Positions 45,001 to 51,786 of a stretch of 64,000 nt of DNA are shown here, piece after piece. The translations under genes were made by a program, and so were the position numbers. The first letter of the stretch is position 1. Each line of letters starts with the position of its first letter. Below the pieces are notes generated by a model. The model was not told the DNA's origin and searched no databases. It saw only the letters and a list, made by a program, of their open reading frames with translations. The DNA is from Oreocharis arfaki (taxonomy: Eukaryota; Chordata; Aves; Passeriformes; Paramythiidae), in assembly GCA_013398015.1 (NCBI GenBank), contig VZRR01010242.1, positions 96,543 to 160,542 of the forward strand, given 5' to 3'.

Positions 45001-48000
45001 ATACAGAGAACCTTAAGTTTTCAGCATGAGGCAGTTAAGCTGGTGGATATATGACTTCTCCCACCAAAACCAACCTCCCTGCTGAAGGGCTGGTGAACAA
45101 AAACCAGGCTTTCCTTTTCTGAAAAATGAGACCTCAAACAAAGCGCACCCCACCGAGTTGTGTGTCTTCATTTGTTACCTGGCTGAAAGCCATAAATGCC
45201 AAAAAGAACTGAAATCAGGCAAACACAGCATAAATAGATAACCTCTGCACAAGCAATAACCTCGCTAATTCTCACCACTGTTTGAATTTCAGTAAAGGGG
45301 AAAGTAAAAGAAGGGCCTTTCTTGGAGTAAGGTGATGAAAATCTTCGGAAGGGTTCACCCACACTGGACAAATGACCTGTGAGACGACAAATGCAGTTCA
45401 AGCTTCATTAAACCAAAGCAATTTTTCGTTTTTAAAAAGATATGCTATGATATAAAGTAATCACATGAACAAAAGTAATGGACGGACAATCACCTCAGAA
45501 AATACTTCCAAACTCTGCGCAGTTACTACCGAAACCAAAGGTACAAGGATGGGGACAAAGAGGAAACATAACAATACAGTCTGTCAGAAAACCCTGTGAA
45601 AGCATTTGTGACCCAAACCTTAAAAGAATGGCACAACTTACAGAGCATCCAGGACTAGGGATTGTTAGAATGACAGTTTCATACCAAGAGACAGAAAAGC
45701 CTTCTGAAATGTGAGAAGGACAAATGTAGAGCAAACAAAATTAAGCAACTACCTCATCTAACTTAAGGAATACTTCCTGAAACTGTTCAGGACAGGACAT
45801 AGTCTCTGTTTCACAACCAATAAACCCTAATTCTTCAACAGTGAAATACAGAAACACAAAAGACAGAAATGACCCACACAAGGAATACACGAAGAACTAA
45901 GCAATTCAGGCAACACTTCGTCTTCTACAACAAATTTGCACTGGTGCTAGTTAGAATATACACATTATTGTTGACTGTGAATATTTGATAGAGAGCTAAT
46001 GGCATGAACAAGCTACCCATTACCTTTCCTGTGATAAATCCATTATGATTTGCTCCAAGGCTTTTTTGAAAGCTGAACTTTGGTGGGAGTGCAGACAATT
46101 GTAAAATATTGGCTTGAGCCTAAAATCCATCTGTACTGGCAGGGCACTGACAGGTCCCTTTACGGATAGCAGCAGGTCTCATAGCAGCAAGATCGTATCC
46201 AACTGACCCACATCCTCTTTCCCTTCCAACCTCCTTCCTTCAGTCCACACCACCAGCTCTTATGCCAAATTCAATAAACTCCAGAACAGAGACTCTGCCA
46301 CTCTTTTCTTCAATATATATCATACACTTTTTTTAAAACAAAACAAACATTTCAACCATGCCCAGTTCTAGCTCAGTTCAAGTACAAGAGAGTAAGGGAA
46401 GTAGATGTCACTCAGCTCTGCATTCAACTCCTCAATGCTTTGCCAGGAAAGCAGGTTACAGAAAGGCAGCATTCAGCAAGACTCAACGTAACAAGACTGT
46501 CAGCTTATTAAGGCAATAATCCCTACTTGCTAACAGCAGAAACACTTTCCTACGTGGCTCTCTCTGCTAAGGGGGCAAAGCCACAAATTACAGCTTGAAG
46601 CTGCCCAAGTATGTGCAGTGCTTGGAACCACTCTGCTGAAATCTCACCACTGACGAGCACCATTGTCACATGGCTGATTTCAACTCAACACAATTATTTC
46701 ATCAACCTCAAAGTTCACCCACAGGTGACAGGTGAAGGTAAAAGAAAGGGGCTTTATTAAACCACTCACAAACATAAGATAAGGCATTAGTAAGCTCACG
46801 TGTGGATGACACTTCAGACTACATTACTACTTCTTTGTCACATTAAAAGTAACTGGCTTTCATTGTTGTTTTTGGGCTACTTTTACATTCCACTTCGAAG
46901 ACACCTTGGGCAAGACCTTGTCTCAGAATGACATAGGCAATAACCCACACAGGAGAAAAGCACCTCTCATTTTCCCTATAGGATCCACAATCCAATCAGA
47001 AAACACTTACCTCTCATCTAGAAGAAATGATTGTAATATCAGCCTAGTGTATCCTGGTCCTGCTATATCACCTCCTATCTCAGCTGGTACATGCACATTG
47101 TAAGCATCAACAAATCCACTCTGTGCCTCAAACAAGAAAAAGTCACAAGCAGTGCCAAACACTGGCCACTCATAGAGCATCAATCTGAAGGTTACTGCAA
47201 TTTAAGTATGATAAACATCAAGGAAACCTTCACAAATCCAATTAAATTTAACAGGTTTCACATGCACGGTGGTATTGCATACGTAAATATTCCAAACTCT
47301 GTGGTTGGAGGTAAAGTCCTTAAAATGAAACCATAAAGACAGGTGACTTGGTTAATTCACATCCATCAAAGTCACATATAGAACACTGAAAACAATGCGG
47401 TTGATAAGGTATCAGAGTCAACAGGCCAGTTAAAAAATGCAGCAGAAAGAGACACACACAACATAAAGCAGTTTGCAGGTAAACAAAAACCCAGAGCATA
47501 AGGCAAGTAGACTCGGACAAGTAAAACATCACCATAACACACAAATACTCAAAGCAAGCTGGCAAAGCGGGGCAAACAACACAAAACTCCCATTTCAATT
47601 AAACAAATAATAACGCAGGGAGTTAGCACACCAAGAGTCCAGCAGCAAGAGGATTTAGGTCCTGAAACTTCCATGACATTTAAGCGAGATGAGATTAAAC
47701 CAAAATCGGCCAAACCCACACAAGACTTCATTCTAGGCACACTGACTTAAAGTGAAAGGCAGCATTGGCACCAGTCCTGTGCACCTCAAACTGTGGAAGG
47801 GCTCTGCATGTTTCCCTACAGCCCTGCCAACCAACACAAGTTTCTTAAACACACATACACACACACAACCTGTGATGACTAAAACAGGCCAGAAGATGCT
47901 TGGAAAGCACACGGTTCAAATAATGCTTCCGCCAGGCTGCACACGACAAACTTCAGCTCTCCTCTCTGCTCCAAGGCCAAACAAGAGCAGGTAACAACCA

Positions 48001-48806
48001 CTGTCATCCTACCTCTGGGAGAGGCTGCCACATCCCAACAGGCAACTAGATACACAACCAACAACATACACTGGCAGAGAAAAATGACAAAGTGAATTAT
48101 AAAGCCCCTCCAAAAAACCATAAAAACAACAAACAACCCAAATTATGTTTAGCTGCTTTTGTTTGAGCTTTGATTCCCCTACGTTTGATGAAGTTAGGCC
48201 GGAATCCTGAAAGACTCATCCTAATGACACCAGGTTACCCTCCACAGGGTCCGACTCACGTTTCACACCGACACACACACAATACACTGGCAGTGCCACA
48301 CAAGACGGAGACGGGAGCAGGAACCGGGACTAATACGATGACATTCGGGCTGGAACCAAGCGAGCAAGCTCCCCGCGCCACTACAGCCCTCGGCTCGCTC
48401 TCTAAGAGACCCGACCCCCAAGCTCCGCCCGTGACACAGCCGCCCGAGCCGGCACCCAGCAGCAGCGGCCAGAGNTGCCGGTGCGGCGGCGCACACCCCG
48501 CCGAAGGGGGGCGGCCTCGCTGCCCTCGGGAGGGCCGGGGGACGCCGCTGGGCGGCGGAAGCCCTCTCAGATTTTGGAGGAGCCGGCTGCTTGACAGTGG
48601 CAAGGGGGACACAGGNNNNNNNNNNNNNNNNNNNNNNNNNNNNNNNNNNNNNNNNNNNNNNNNNNNNNNNNNNNNNNNNNNNNNNNNNNNNNNNNNNNNN
48701 NNNNNNNNNNNNNNNNNNNNNNNNNNNNNNNNNNNNNNNNNNNNNNNNNNNNNNNNNNNNNNNNNNNNNNNNNNNNNNNNNNNNNNNNNNNNNNNNNNNN
48801 NNNNNN
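1..48806 (-). CDS. MAP4K3: MAP4K3 (GLK), STE20-family MAP4 kinase; 23 coding exons seen, 3' part outside window
   Basis: This is a cytoplasmic serine/threonine kinase of the germinal-centre kinase group, known to act upstream of JNK and in amino-acid/mTORC1 and T-cell receptor signalling. Seen here are the kinase lysine (ELAAIKVIKLE), catalytic loop (MHRDIKGANILL), DFG motif (DFGVSAQITATIAKRKSFIG), GTPYW plus MAPE, a DDDD-rich linker, SH3-type proline motifs (PPPLPPKPK; VPPRPPPPRLPP) and the first CNH residues (QYLIFGAEEGIYT). Every junction uses GT/AG and phases agree from exon 2 to the window edge, giving about 551 codons with no stop. DFDDDDPE and the proline linker match MAP4K3 better than its paralogue MAP4K5. 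Exon 1, about 32 codons in mammals, lies in the N gap. The C-terminal CNH domain continues beyond position 1. Confidence 0.96.
1055..1139 (-). CDS. MAP4K3: MAP4K3 exon 23: entry to the CNH domain
   Basis: The 85-bp exon encodes MGACFSKVFNGCPLKIHCAT then SWINPDTR plus one base. The acceptor is tttcacag and the donor gtactc. In the family this segment leads directly into the citron-homology domain. Confidence 0.95.
1388..1429 (-). CDS. MAP4K3: MAP4K3 exon 22: 42-bp linker exon
   Basis: The exon encodes exactly KPISNGLPPTPKVH. It is symmetric (phase 0 to 0). The acceptor is ttttctag and the donor gtgagt. The flanking introns (1,140-1,387 and 1,430-2,369) are featureless apart from the repeat noted at 2.6 kb in the next intron. 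Confidence 0.94.
2370..2479 (-). CDS. MAP4K3: MAP4K3 exon 21: variable linker
   Basis: The 110-bp exon encodes NGVTSVQLNGEREELPHQQN then ESRDTSFTRKEKKEIL. It is the most diverged exon compared with mammals, but QLNGER, QQNE and RKEKK anchor it. The acceptor is ctctctag and the donor gtaggt, and phases fit both neighbours. Confidence 0.88.
2625..2658. repeat. 17-bp tandem duplication
   Basis: Two adjacent copies of tttctgaaacatgcacg, with two differences in the second, lie in the MAP4K3 intron between exons 20 and 21. Confidence 0.75.
3435..3597 (-). CDS. MAP4K3: MAP4K3 exon 20: main proline-rich linker
   Basis: The 163-bp exon encodes PKSIFVPQETFSSENENQGT, IKRCPTSDSPVKSTSHVPPR and PPPPRLPPQKSNPL. 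The two PxxP clusters fit SH3-domain binding. The acceptor is ctttcag and the donor gtacta. It is the longest coding exon in the window. Confidence 0.96.
3811..3853 (-). CDS. MAP4K3: MAP4K3 exon 19: first proline-rich motif
   Basis: The 43-bp exon encodes ATMKPKVPPPLPPK. It joins exon 20 to create PPPLPPKPK, a class of motif bound by SH3 domains. The acceptor is ctttatag and the donor gtaagt. Confidence 0.93.
6802..6855 (-). CDS. MAP4K3: MAP4K3 exon 18: acidic linker
   Basis: The 54-bp exon encodes GHVAHLEDDDDADDDSK, an acidic stretch. The acceptor is ttcttag and the donor gtaagt. It is symmetric (phase 2 to 2). The following intron (3,854-6,801) holds a poly-A run near 5.66 kb and a CA run near 5.92 kb. 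Confidence 0.93.
7141..7179 (-). CDS. MAP4K3: MAP4K3 exon 17: 39-bp linker exon
   Basis: The exon encodes SLLKSVEEELHQ with split codons at both ends. The acceptor is tctgaag and the donor gtaatt. Its length is a multiple of three (phase 2 to 2), so skipping it would not shift the frame. The downstream intron to exon 18 is 285 bp. Confidence 0.92.
8315..8373 (-). CDS. MAP4K3: MAP4K3 exon 16: linker
   Basis: The 59-bp exon encodes DLQLEYGHGPQCGYFLGAN plus AA. The acceptor is tttttag and the donor gtgagt. It follows the largest clearly bounded intron (8,374-15,853), in which I found no other coding exon. Confidence 0.94.
15854..15916 (-). CDS. MAP4K3: MAP4K3 exon 15: alternative cassette exon
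   Basis: The 63-bp exon encodes the 21 residues PDSSDFLDNSEDIYYTARSN plus L. The acceptor is atgaacag and the donor gtattt, which is weaker than its neighbours. Human MAP4K3 has an equivalent cassette (SSEEIYYTARSN) present in only some isoforms. It is symmetric (phase 0 to 0), so inclusion and skipping both keep frame. The flanking intron 15,917-18,510 shows nothing else. Confidence 0.9.
18511..18569 (-). CDS. MAP4K3: MAP4K3 exon 14: linker
   Basis: The 59-bp exon encodes GQVKFDPPLRKETEPHHEF. The acceptor is cctttag and the donor gtgagt. It ends in phase 0, so it can join either exon 15 or exon 16 in frame. Confidence 0.95.
19560..19635 (-). CDS. MAP4K3: MAP4K3 exon 13: basic linker
   Basis: The 76-bp exon encodes PLVVPHRIHSTSRNGREEKT followed by RSEIN. 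The acceptor is cttctag and the donor gtaagc. It ends in phase 1 and joins TT of exon 14 to make F. Confidence 0.93.
23884..23994 (-). CDS. MAP4K3: MAP4K3 exon 12: end of kinase domain and DFDDDDPE linker
   Basis: The 111-bp exon encodes HPFVTQPLNRSLAIELLDK and then MNNPDHSTYHDFDDDDPE. This segment distinguishes MAP4K3 from other MAP4Ks. It is symmetric (phase 0 to 0). The acceptor is ctttcag and the donor gtagga. The next intron (19,636-23,883) contains only ORF noise. Confidence 0.96.
24096..24177 (-). CDS. MAP4K3: MAP4K3 exon 11: end of kinase C-lobe
   Basis: The 82-bp exon encodes SNSFHHFVKMALTKNPKKRP followed by TAEKLLQ, with the conserved KNPKKRPTA motif near the end of the kinase fold. 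The acceptor is tttacag and the donor gtataa. Confidence 0.95.
24259..24321 (-). CDS. MAP4K3: MAP4K3 exon 10: kinase C-lobe
   Basis: The 63-bp exon encodes ALFLMTKSNFQPPKLKDKMK with split R and W codons at its ends. The acceptor is ttttcag and the donor gtgagt. It is separated from exon 11 by an intron of only 81 bp. Confidence 0.95.
24623..24754 (-). CDS. MAP4K3: MAP4K3 exon 9: APE motif and alpha-F helix
   Basis: The 132-bp exon encodes MAPEVAAVERKGGYNQLCDL, then WAVGITAIELAELQPPMFDL and HPM. It contains the APE motif and the alpha-F DLWAVG stretch. The acceptor is catttag and the donor gttagt. The preceding intron (24,755-27,057) contains a CR1 fragment near 25.6 kb. Confidence 0.96.
25592..25712 (+). 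repeat. CR1 LINE fragment
   Basis: It shows the CR1 tail signature: cacatggtgtgac, then ttggggatgtcctg, then ctggactcagtgatccttct and gggtcccttccaatcc. The truncated, diverged copy lies in the MAP4K3 intron between exons 8 and 9, antisense to the gene. Confidence 0.75.
27058..27130 (-). CDS. MAP4K3: MAP4K3 exon 8: DFG and activation loop
   Basis: The 73-bp exon encodes DFGVSAQITATIAKRKSFIG then TPYW, with W split across the junction. The serine in KRKSFIG corresponds to the regulatory activation-loop serine of the human protein (Ser170). The acceptor is taatag and the donor gtaact. Confidence 0.96.
27780..27822 (-). CDS. MAP4K3: MAP4K3 exon 7: catalytic loop continuation
   Basis: The 43-bp exon encodes GANILLTDNGHVKL plus one base; the asparagine of GAN is the magnesium-binding residue. 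The acceptor is ttaaag and the donor gtgagt. The preceding intron (27,823-29,898) has nothing I recognise. Confidence 0.95.
29899..29946 (-). CDS. MAP4K3: MAP4K3 exon 6: catalytic loop HRD
   Basis: The 48-bp exon encodes GLYYLHSKGKMHRDIK, containing the catalytic aspartate of HRD. It is symmetric (phase 0 to 0). The acceptor is atgcag and the donor gtaagt. Confidence 0.96.
30161..30184. repeat. 24-bp perfect palindrome
   Basis: An AT-rich perfect inverted repeat with a 12-bp arm, aaatatctttat. Its core ctttatataaag also occurs at 30,139-30,150. It is in the MAP4K3 intron between exons 5 and 6. Confidence 0.8.
31151..31206. repeat. Imperfect 30-bp tandem duplication
   Basis: tggtggccaaattaatgctg is repeated 30 bp later as tggtggccacattaatggat. 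The repeat is intronic and immediately precedes the longer CR1 copy by about 290 bp. Confidence 0.6.
31490..32008 (+). repeat. CR1 LINE fragment, longer copy
   Basis: About 500 bp match the end of CR1 ORF2 and its 3' tail: tggtggataaggaattg, gacagtgggatcgagggca, ggaacaggctgccaac, aggttggacagggctctgag, and a tail ending aacccaaaccattctac. It is in the intron between exons 5 and 6, antisense to MAP4K3, with frame-breaking changes. Confidence 0.8.
32790..32845 (-). CDS. MAP4K3: MAP4K3 exon 5: alpha-E region
   Basis: The 56-bp exon encodes TGPLSEQQIAYVSRETLQ. The acceptor is atttcag and the donor gtagtg. It starts with two bases completing V and ends in phase 0. The mammalian protein has LQ where this one reads QQ. 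Confidence 0.94.
35067..35131 (-). CDS. MAP4K3: MAP4K3 exon 4: hinge region
   Basis: The 65-bp exon encodes RDKLWICMEFCGGGSLQDIY, the hinge and alpha-D part of the kinase domain, with the conserved MEFCGGGSLQD signature of GCK-family kinases. The acceptor is ctttag and the donor gtacgt. It joins exon 3 to make R and exon 5 to make V. The following intron (32,846-35,066) shows nothing specific. Confidence 0.95.
37967..38057 (-). CDS. MAP4K3: MAP4K3 exon 3: alpha-C helix
   Basis: The 91-bp exon encodes EDFAVVQQEIIMMKDCKHPN followed by IVAYFGSYL. The glutamate of QQE is the expected salt-bridge partner of the exon 2 lysine. The acceptor is atttcag and the donor gtacag. The following intron (35,132-37,966) holds no feature I can support. 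Confidence 0.95.
40236..40293 (-). CDS. MAP4K3: MAP4K3 exon 2: VAIK-type lysine strand
   Basis: The 58-bp exon encodes ARNVNTGELAAIKVIKLEP plus one base. The lysine in AAIK is the ATP-anchoring residue. The acceptor is tttgtag and the donor gtaagt. It starts in phase 0 and ends in phase 1. The next intron (38,058-40,235) shows nothing recognisable beyond a short CA-rich stretch near 39.57 kb. Confidence 0.95.
40294..48615 (-). other. MAP4K3 intron 1
   Basis: This intron is about 8.3 kb, AT-rich until about 48.2 kb, and then rises into the promoter CpG island. It contains one CR1 fragment near 40.9 kb. I see no further exon. Its 5' end lies inside the N gap, so its true length is unknown. Confidence 0.75.
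40905..41035 (-). repeat. CR1 LINE fragment, minus strand
   Basis: The plus strand reads ggaatattctgagttggaag, ggatccacaaggatcatcaa and gtccatctcct, which is the reverse complement of a CR1 tail. It sits in MAP4K3 intron 1 in the sense orientation of the gene. Confidence 0.8.
48616..48806. other. 191-bp assembly gap (N), inferred site of MAP4K3 exon 1
   Basis: This is a run of 191 N inside a CpG island. Exon 2 at 40,293 starts in phase 0 with ARNVNTG, so an upstream exon must supply the start codon and the glycine-rich loop (family motif GSGTYGDVYK). I found no such exon between 40.3 kb and the gap, nor just beyond it. GC-rich first exons of birds are commonly missing from assemblies. The placement is inference. 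Confidence 0.8.
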
Positions 48807-48875
48807 CCCCGGGCGGAGACGGGGAGCGACCGCGGCGGCCCCGAGCGCTCACCCCCACCGCGCAGCCCGCCTAGC

Positions 48876-48885
48876 CAACATGGCG
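48876..48885 (+). promoter_or_regulatory. YY1-like site
   Basis: CAACATGGCG fits the AANATGGCG core used by YY1 near transcription starts. On the plus strand it would sit just upstream of a possible divergent transcript. Confidence 0.45.
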
Positions 48886-48898
48886 CCCTCCGCCGCAC

Positions 48899-48910
48899 TG
48901 CGCAGGCGCG
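48899..48910. promoter_or_regulatory. NRF1-like site
   Basis: TGCGCAGGCGCG matches the NRF1 pattern YGCGCAYGCGCR at all but the central base. It sits next to the presumed start region. Confidence 0.5.
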
Positions 48911-48947
48911 GGACAGCGCCCGCCTCCCGGCCCGGGGTGGCGCGTCC

Positions 48948-48959
48948 TGCGCGTGCGCG
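48948..48959. promoter_or_regulatory. Second NRF1-like site
   Basis: TGCGCGTGCGCG is a near-palindromic NRF1-type sequence 49 bp from the first one. Confidence 0.45.
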
Positions 48960-48974
48960 GGCCCGGCCCGGGCT

Positions 48975-49436
48975 ATGGCGGAGCCGGTGCCCTCACGGCT
49001 TGGCGGCTTCGCCCGCGATGGCGAGCGGCACCCCGGGCCCGGGGACCGCCCGCGCACAGCCCCAGCAACCCAGCGCGTCCTCCCGCTGAGGCAGCGCCGG
49101 AGCGTGCAGCCGGCGCCCCTCGCAGCCGAGCTCGTGGCGCAGGAGCCCGCGGGTGCAGCTGAGGACTCGCAAATCCACCAGCCCCCGTGCCCGGGGCCAC
49201 TGCAGCACCGGAGCCTCAGAACACCGCGGTGCTGTCCCCGTGCACCAGGGACCGCCTTGCGTGTTCCCTGGTATCCATCCCTGCCTCTCCAGCTTGGGAC
49301 AGGGCATTTGCCCGCAGCTGGATGTGTGGGAACTCAGCGCTCCTTGTCCCAGCGCACAGAACTGGGAAACCACTGTAGTTCCAGCATTATCCAGTTGCCC
49401 ACAGCCTCCAGTGCTGGATCCTGCGGGAGGTCCTGA
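48975..49436 (+). CDS. Possible divergent-transcript ORF (153 codons), unrecognised
   Basis: An ATG with good context (G at -3, G at +4) opens a GC-rich frame beginning MAEPVPSRLGGFARDGERH. No domain, signal peptide or family is recognisable. Length alone is weak evidence in GC-rich DNA, where stops are rare. An AATAAA at 49,957 could end a transcript of about 1 kb. This could equally be a non-coding divergent RNA, as is known upstream of human MAP4K3, or nothing. Confidence 0.2.
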   Translation: MAEPVPSRLGGFARDGERHPGPGDRPRTAPATQRVLPLRQRRSVQPAPLAAELVAQEPAGAAEDSQIHQPPCPGPLQHRSLRTPRCCPRAPGTALRVPWYPSLPLQLGTGHLPAAGCVGTQRSLSQRTELGNHCSSSIIQLPTASSAGSCGRS

Positions 49437-49956
49437 GGCCCTTGCTGGCTCTTGGGAGGTATCCTCCTTTCCCCAGCAGGACGTGGGAGCCACGCGGTAC
49501 GGATATCCCCGCATCCGTGGACATGCCAGTCCCCTGCACCGCTGGCACAGCCTCTTTGCACACCCATCCCCTGCACTCTGGCTGGGCAACATCTTCCTCT
49601 GGTCCATGGGACAGCTTCCTCTCTTTTTGTGACTTTTTGGAGCGTTGTGCATGCCTCCATGGGATAAAGCATGGGCCCCCTCTCAAGCTAGTGCTGGCAC
49701 TGTAAGATTTTCACTCTTGCACACAGGTTTTCAGCACGGAGGAGGCATGTGGGGTGCTTGCTTCCATCCCTGTCTGTGCTCCCGCCCCTCTCTGTGTGGG
49801 GAACAAGCACCAGACGGCCGTGGGAACCCTTCTCCCCAGATGTGCAGCCCCTGAAGCTGTGCGGTGAGTGGGTGCTAGGGCACTTCTGGGCTCTGTGCCA
49901 GCGAACCAGGCACAGCTTTTCCCACCATGCTTCTGCTGCCAGTGACTGATGGGTGA

Positions 49957-49962
49957 AATAAA
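49957..49962 (+). terminator. Candidate polyadenylation signal AATAAA
   Basis: A canonical hexamer about 1 kb downstream of the divergent side of the MAP4K3 promoter. It may be chance. Confidence 0.2.
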
Positions 49963-51748
49963 CGGAGTGGGATAAGGGGGAACACTGGACAACAAGGATA
50001 AACCATCTGCTCACTGCCCCTGCCTGCCTTGCCAAATACATTGGTGTGGGGTCTTCCCTCTCCGCTGATAAGATGCATTGGGACAGGGGGCTGGGATTGC
50101 CCTTATTTCCGTGTGTGATTATCAGAGCAGAGACGGAGCTCTGAGGAGCTCAAGAGGAGCTTGAGCTCTGGCAGGTGATGCCTGTGAAATTGCATATTGT
50201 CTGTCGGTGTGTTTGTCCTTCCAGCCACCCTGGGCCGTGCATTCATGTCCTTGGCCTTGTTTTATGACCTTTGCTCTCACAAGCAAAACGGTCTCAAACC
50301 TGCCAGATTCAGATTCAGGTGTCAGTAACTTTTCCTGGCGCGTGACGGAGGTTTCTGCGGCACGCTTTGCTGCTTTCTGCAGCGGAAGCACCGGGACAGG
50401 CACAGATTAGCTGGACAGGACTGCCACAGATGCTCTGAGAGCCGGGCCAAGGGGACTGGGCTTTGTGACAAGTTCAGAAGTAGCAGCAGCTCTGACCGAG
50501 TTACAGGAGGAAATGCCAGGGAATTTGAGCTCCATCCAGAAAGGCTGACAGACATCCTGCGGGGGAAAGCCGATAACCTTGTCACCCTTCTGCTCTTGCC
50601 TCTCGGTCTTCATTTTTATCCCATTAGAGAGGAACTGGCTTATAGTTGTTCCCATATTATGTTCTTGCCAAGTTCTGCTTTGGTAGAAATGGTTATGAAT
50701 GAAGAAAGCAGGATTATTTTCTCTCTTAAATCCTGCTTTCTATCCGTGGCAGCTGCCTGTTCTTCCTCGGCTCTTGTAAAAACACCCACAGGTTTCTCTG
50801 GGAGTGTCTGTGTCCCTTCTCTTCAGTAAGAGAGACAGATGGAGCTGAGAGGTGTGTCCTCCACTGCCTTCAGAAACAGGTCAGATCAAATTAGTATCAG
50901 GCATCATTTGCTTTCCCACGCTCTGGGAAGTCTTCTCTCGCTTTCTCTTTTTCCTCCTATTCCTTGGATGTGGCTATGGTAGGATAGTCAAGCCATATGC
51001 TGCAGAGAGGCAGGCTGGGCTCCTCTTCAACACCATGGAGGAAAGTCAAATGGACTCAATAAAACTGCATTTGGGCATTGGGCCTTATTGTGAGAGTTCA
51101 GTCAGTGCCAATTGCTCGAAGAGTTGTGGTGCCTTCAGGGACCACGAGCCCCAGCTGCAGTCAGTGGCATGGCACCCCACAGCCACAGAAAATACCCTGC
51201 TGAGACTGGATGCCCTGTTGTTTCTAGCTGTGTTCACAATCCATCCGTCCTGCTCCTGCTGCTCCTGCTACCACTGCTTTGATCTGAGATGCTGCTTTGT
51301 GCTCTACAGCCCTAGGTCCTGGCCACTGCTTCAGACGGGAGCTCTGGTTCTTTCGCCAGCATGCGTTGGCAGACTCCACCTGGCTCCAGCCAGGTGACAC
51401 CAATGCAATTTGTCACAGCTGAAAAGCTCTTCCCAAGTCTCTGGCATCTTTTCATGCCAGACTAAAGGGCAAGGCACTGCATCTGCTGGAACTGTGGAGG
51501 GAGGGTGGCCACTGACCTGCCTGTCCCTTTTGTTTATGGGACTGGAGCTGCTATGAGAGGGAAGGTATCCTTAGAGGGGCCTGTTGGAGCTAGGTGGGTT
51601 CAGACATGGAGGCAGGTAAATTCTTTCTGGAGTGCTGAAGGCTGCCTTGGTCAGGGGAAGAGCTGCGTTTTTTGTCAGTCCCAGGGCAGGTTGGTTGTGG
51701 CCCAAAGGACATGTAGGAAGGAAGGTATAAATGTAGTGGTATAAGAGA

Positions 51749-51786
51749 AGGGAGGGAAGGAAGGAGGNAAGGAAGGAAGGAAGGAA
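51749..51786 (+). repeat. (GGAA)n microsatellite with one N
   Basis: An imperfect GGAA/AAGG tract with an undetermined base at 51,768. The ambiguity suggests length variation or sequencing difficulty. Confidence 0.85.

Larger units (their letters stand above)
48370..49230. promoter_or_regulatory. CpG-island promoter of MAP4K3
   Basis: The GC and CpG density rises abruptly relative to the AT-rich flanks. No TATA box is visible in MAP4K3 orientation. NRF1-like and YY1-like sites cluster at 48.88-48.96 kb. This layout is typical of a dispersed, often bidirectional, housekeeping promoter. The exact start site cannot be read because of the N gap; I place it between about 48.8 and 48.95 kb by inference. 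Confidence 0.8.

Noticed and set aside
48843..48853. GGTGAGC on the minus strand as a splice donor of a 5' untranslated exon
   Set aside because: The sequence fits a donor, but without transcript evidence and with the adjacent gap it cannot be distinguished from chance in GC-rich DNA.
48170..49057. Long open frames crossing the N gap on both strands
   Set aside because: They are kept open by N translated as X and by CpG-rich composition; none contains the MAP4K3 exon 1 motif.
50852..51397. 181-codon open frame on the plus strand
   Set aside because: Intergenic; composition and content resemble random translation, with a Cys/Ser-rich low-complexity end and no known domain.
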